A program made the position numbers and the translations under genes. From Nepenthes gracilis (Eukaryota; Streptophyta; Magnoliopsida; Caryophyllales; Nepenthaceae), in contig BSYO01000024.1 in NCBI GenBank assembly GCA_033239525.1, forward strand, positions 10,315,991 through 10,379,990: a stretch of 64,000 nt of DNA, read 5' to 3'. Shown here one piece after another: positions 60,901 to 64,000 of the stretch; position 1 is the stretch's first letter, and each line of letters starts with the position of its first letter. Under the pieces are notes generated by a model. The model saw nothing but the letters and a program-made list of their open reading frames with translations, had not been told where the DNA came from and did no database searches.

Positions 60901-62156
60901 ACAATGTGGGTGATTGTGGTGGTGGTGGTGATTTTGGGCTGGCCATGCTGAGGTGGCAGCAGTGATAATTGTTATAGTTATTTTATTTGTAAACCAAGCT
61001 CTGTAATTATTATTCAACCTTGTTCAAATCCTATATTATTCCATTTTAGAAACCAAATACCATCTCTTGGGCTTACTTATTCCCCTCTCATTTACAAATA
61101 TGTGCAGATCTCAGCTCTCCTCTCTACTTTCACCTATGATCGATTATCAAAACCCGGCCAACTGGCTTGTGGTCATTTTATATTTTTAAATTTTATTTTA
61201 TTTATTTTATTTTTGATTAAATATATGATGTAAAAAATTTACTATTTATGTTAAAAATTTATATAAAATATTAGATTTAAAGAAAAATAACAAATCCAGC
61301 TAGGCTGTGCCATCTGTGGTCATTTTCCCATGTTAATGAAAATGTTATTTTGCACATAAGAATTTAATATTGCATAAAAATTACCCAAAATATAATTTTG
61401 CGTTGAAAAAAGTATATTGCCAAAGAATTAAAATTTGGGCATGCCTTGGTCGTTTTTGTACTTTTAATTATTCTTAGGAAATTTCATTTTCACAAAAGTT
61501 AGTACATACATAATAAATTACCTAAAACATTAATTTTAATAGTTACATAAAAACATTCATTAACAAATATAATTTTACTATAAATAAAAGTTTGAAATTT
61601 AAGAACTTTATATTTTAAAAAACGTAAAATATCATAATTTGAAAATTTTGAATTCGTGTTGGGTTAGGGCTGTCATTTACCTGCATGACTATGGCCAACA
61701 TGTCGTCATGCCTAAAGTTGACCGTGCTAGTCCATGAAAATGTTGTTTGTCAAATGTGTCCAATTGTAATTCAGCATATATTCCTTCCAATACAAAATGT
61801 AGGAATGGAGTTAGTATTTATCCATTCATGTTAACCCAATGGAGCAGTATTTATTATTAACTCTATTTCCATCTTATTATTCATTCTTTGGGAATATCTT
61901 CCACTTCATTTTATTTACATTTTAGGAACCCAATGTACTGCTAGAGAATAGGTATTTGCAAAAGAGCATTAAAATAACATACCCAATGTAGTGGGGCTTT
62001 AAGCACTGTTATGGTTGTTGTAAGTAAAAATTTAGAGAGAGCAGCTAGATGGCTTGTTGGTGAAGGGGATAAATAGGTTTTTATTTTTTGGGGGTGGGGG
62101 GGAGGAGGGGTTGAAGAGCGTGCTTGGATGTTTTCTACATTGACTTAATTTGTCAT
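57928..62156. other. Downstream of OGG1, no gene recognised
   Basis: AT-rich, with stop-dense frames. The stretch 60780-60960 is a low-complexity GGTGGT/GTTGTT-like region that generates short His- and Thr-rich ORFs on the minus strand. A G-rich run (GGGGG, T, GGGGGGG, AGGAGGGG) at 62090-62110 could form a G-quadruplex. Confidence 0.5.
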
Positions 62157-62324
62157 CTTTGAAAGGGCGATGCTCAGTGCATGGGGCTCCTACATTGTAT
62201 GTTTTAGGGAGAATCAAATATATGCAGTCTTACTCGTATTATAAGGAGGTTATTTTTGGGATTTGAATCCATGATCTCTAGGTCAAAATAAAGTAATCCT
62301 AATGTTGCACCAAGTTTCATCTTC
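62157..62324 (-). mobile_element. Au-type SINE (168 bp)
   Basis: It is flanked by 17-bp direct repeats with one mismatch (62140-62156 TTGACTTAATTTGTCAT, 62325-62341 TTGGCTTAATTTGTCAT). On the minus strand it begins GAAGATGAAACTTGGTGCAA, has a B-box-like GATTCAAATCC, then GACTGCATATATTTGATTC, and ends in GGAGCCCCATGCACTGAGCA and CGCCCTTT. These blocks match the tRNA-derived Au SINE found across flowering plants. It is diverged and non-coding. Confidence 0.85.
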
Positions 62325-62341
62325 TTGGCTTAATTTGTCAT

Positions 62342-64000
62342 TGAACTTTCTTTTGGCTATAATGGTTGTATGTTCTTGGAAAAGGTTAATTCCAGGTGGT
62401 TTGTTGTTGGTATTTTTTGCTGCAGCTTTACTCTCCTTCAGAAAGAGCAAGATTTTTTTCTTTCTTTGATGATTATGCTATGGTCTGTACCCATGTGAGT
62501 TAGCTGTGGCTTCTTTTCAAGCATGATAGAGTTTGGTCTGCTTGTGCTCTTCCGACAGATAGAGATGCATGATGACCATTGCATTTTGTATTTGCAGGAA
62601 GAAATGATGTTGTAACGAAGTGAATGTCTATTCTAATAACTATAATCTACAATATGTGATCGCTGCCTGTTTTCTTAGCATTTGATTTCTGCCTATGGAT
62701 TCTCTTCAGAAATACACATGCAGACACATTTATGCATGAATGTACAGATTTGTGCTACTTGTTTGTGTAATACATGTAAGGGATGTAATCAATTTCAATT
62801 ATTTGAAGTGTATTATTGTAATTTAGACAATTTTTTAGATATTTTAGTACATTTCTGATATATTTTGTTTATTTAGGATGAGAAGGTAAAGATTTAGGCA
62901 TATCTTTGTCTTTATTTATTTGTAGTATGTCAATTTGGTGGATTGAGGTAGGTTTTTCCTATAAATTCATCATTATCGTTGTTCTTTCAGTGGAATTGAA
63001 TGGAAGATTTGAACAAAAGTTTTATTCTTGATTTGAGACAGTTCCCCATCAGTTTGAGAACTGTCATTCACGTCCTTGCGGCTTGCTTGCTTTCACTAAT
63101 CGAAGTTTTGACCCTTTTATAATGGCCATTTTGTGAATGGTTGTTAAAATTTTCATACTTTGGGCAGGCAGTGGAAGAATGCCTGAAACATTCTATTAAT
63201 GTGATGTTGGAGATCCTATAAATTCAAAGGGGTTTAGATACTAATATCTTTAATTGATGATATTTTCCAGAAAATTTAGTCATAAGTGAAGGTATAATTG
63301 CAATATACCACAGTATGTGGGGTTGTTCTTGTCTTGTGGGCCTTCTATTAAAAAATGATAATTAGATATTGCAATTTGATGCATGTGTTCAATCATTGAC
63401 TGTATTATTTCCGATGCATGGACTTCTGTGATCCGTAGCCCAAAAAACAAAAAAAGGAGAGCCTCTATATTAAATAGTTATCTGAATATTGCATGATATT
63501 ATTGAACTGTTGAGGTATTTTTGTAACAATATATGAGACTTCTTCAGAACTAATGAGATGTTGCTTTTCCACATTTGTGGGCCTGAACTTGTGAGCTATC
63601 ATGAGTCTCACCAATGTTATCCTCTCGTGAAAATTACTAGTCTCACAAGCAATTTAGCTGTCTTATGATTTGTCTCTGTGGTGTTTATAATTGGTTGATG
63701 TTCGTGACAAGCATGGTGTGCAAATAGCTCTAAATCGGAGGAAGTTATATTTTTCTAGGATTTTTTTAATTTGATATTGTAATCCTTACTAGGACTGCCT
63801 TTGTTCAGTGAGTGACCTAATGAAATAACTTAGGTTGCAAGTTGTTTATAGGGAGTGGGAACGATGGGATAGAAATCAATACTTATTGTTCTCTCTTGGG
63901 CACTTGCATATGGAGGGTGGCAGGTCATTTAATTCTCTCAAACACAACCTTTGGTATGTGGCCATCATGGTTTTTGAGCTCTTGATTCAGATGTTAATTT
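62342..64000. other. Right edge, no gene recognised
   Basis: AT-rich DNA. There are no ORFs of note and no recognisable transposon ends. It could be an intron or the flank of a gene beyond the window. Confidence 0.5.

Noticed and set aside
1..64000. CRISPR array, bacterial operon or phage-type system
   Set aside because: The introns, plant gene families and retroelements show plant nuclear DNA. The tandem repeats have no spacer structure.

Overview
This is nuclear DNA of a flowering plant, most likely a dicot or magnoliid. The background is AT-rich and the genes are broken by long introns. Ty3/gypsy, Ty1/copia, LINE, hAT and SINE sequences are present, and both intact genes have close plant relatives. 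The species cannot be named from the sequence.

Two genes appear intact. A cyclin A1-type gene lies on the minus strand (start codon 21175, stop 8343). Its 11 exons join in frame to 492 codons, and its first intron is 7.2 kb. An 8-oxoguanine DNA glycosylase gene (OGG1) lies on the plus strand (53174-57927, four exons, 405 codons) and keeps both catalytic residues. A third gene is broken: a SWI3C-like SWI/SNF subunit on the minus strand (36891-48277) survives as collinear exon pieces with frameshifts and missing exon parts, and a decayed Ty3/gypsy element sits inside it.

Layout. 1-3860 is GC-rich retroelement debris holding minus-strand remnants of a retrotransposon accessory ORF. 3861-8014 is AT-rich and intergenic. 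8015-21175 is the cyclin gene, whose introns hold a 748-bp hAT-like element, a copia remnant, a tandem array of LTR-like units and an ATATCG-rich repeat. 22200-24370 is a decayed LINE. 25049-35840 is a nearly complete Tat-lineage Ty3/gypsy element on the minus strand, with two LTRs, a primer-binding site and a target duplication. It carries a plus-strand antisense ORF with its own probable 65-bp intron and polyadenylation signal. 36.9-48.3 kb is the SWI3C wreck with its inserted gypsy element. 48.3-53 kb shows no gene I recognise. 53.2-57.9 kb is OGG1, whose introns contain a composite SINE with a tRNA-Ala-like head and a 300-bp hAT MITE. 57.9-64 kb is gene-poor and contains an Au-type SINE.

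The two intact genes act in different processes (cell-cycle progression and oxidative base repair), and nothing suggests that they are co-regulated. The most unusual material is the antisense ORF family of the Tat elements: one copy with an intron whose removal restores the reading frame, and a second set of same-strand remnants at the left edge. The composite SINE is the next most unusual.
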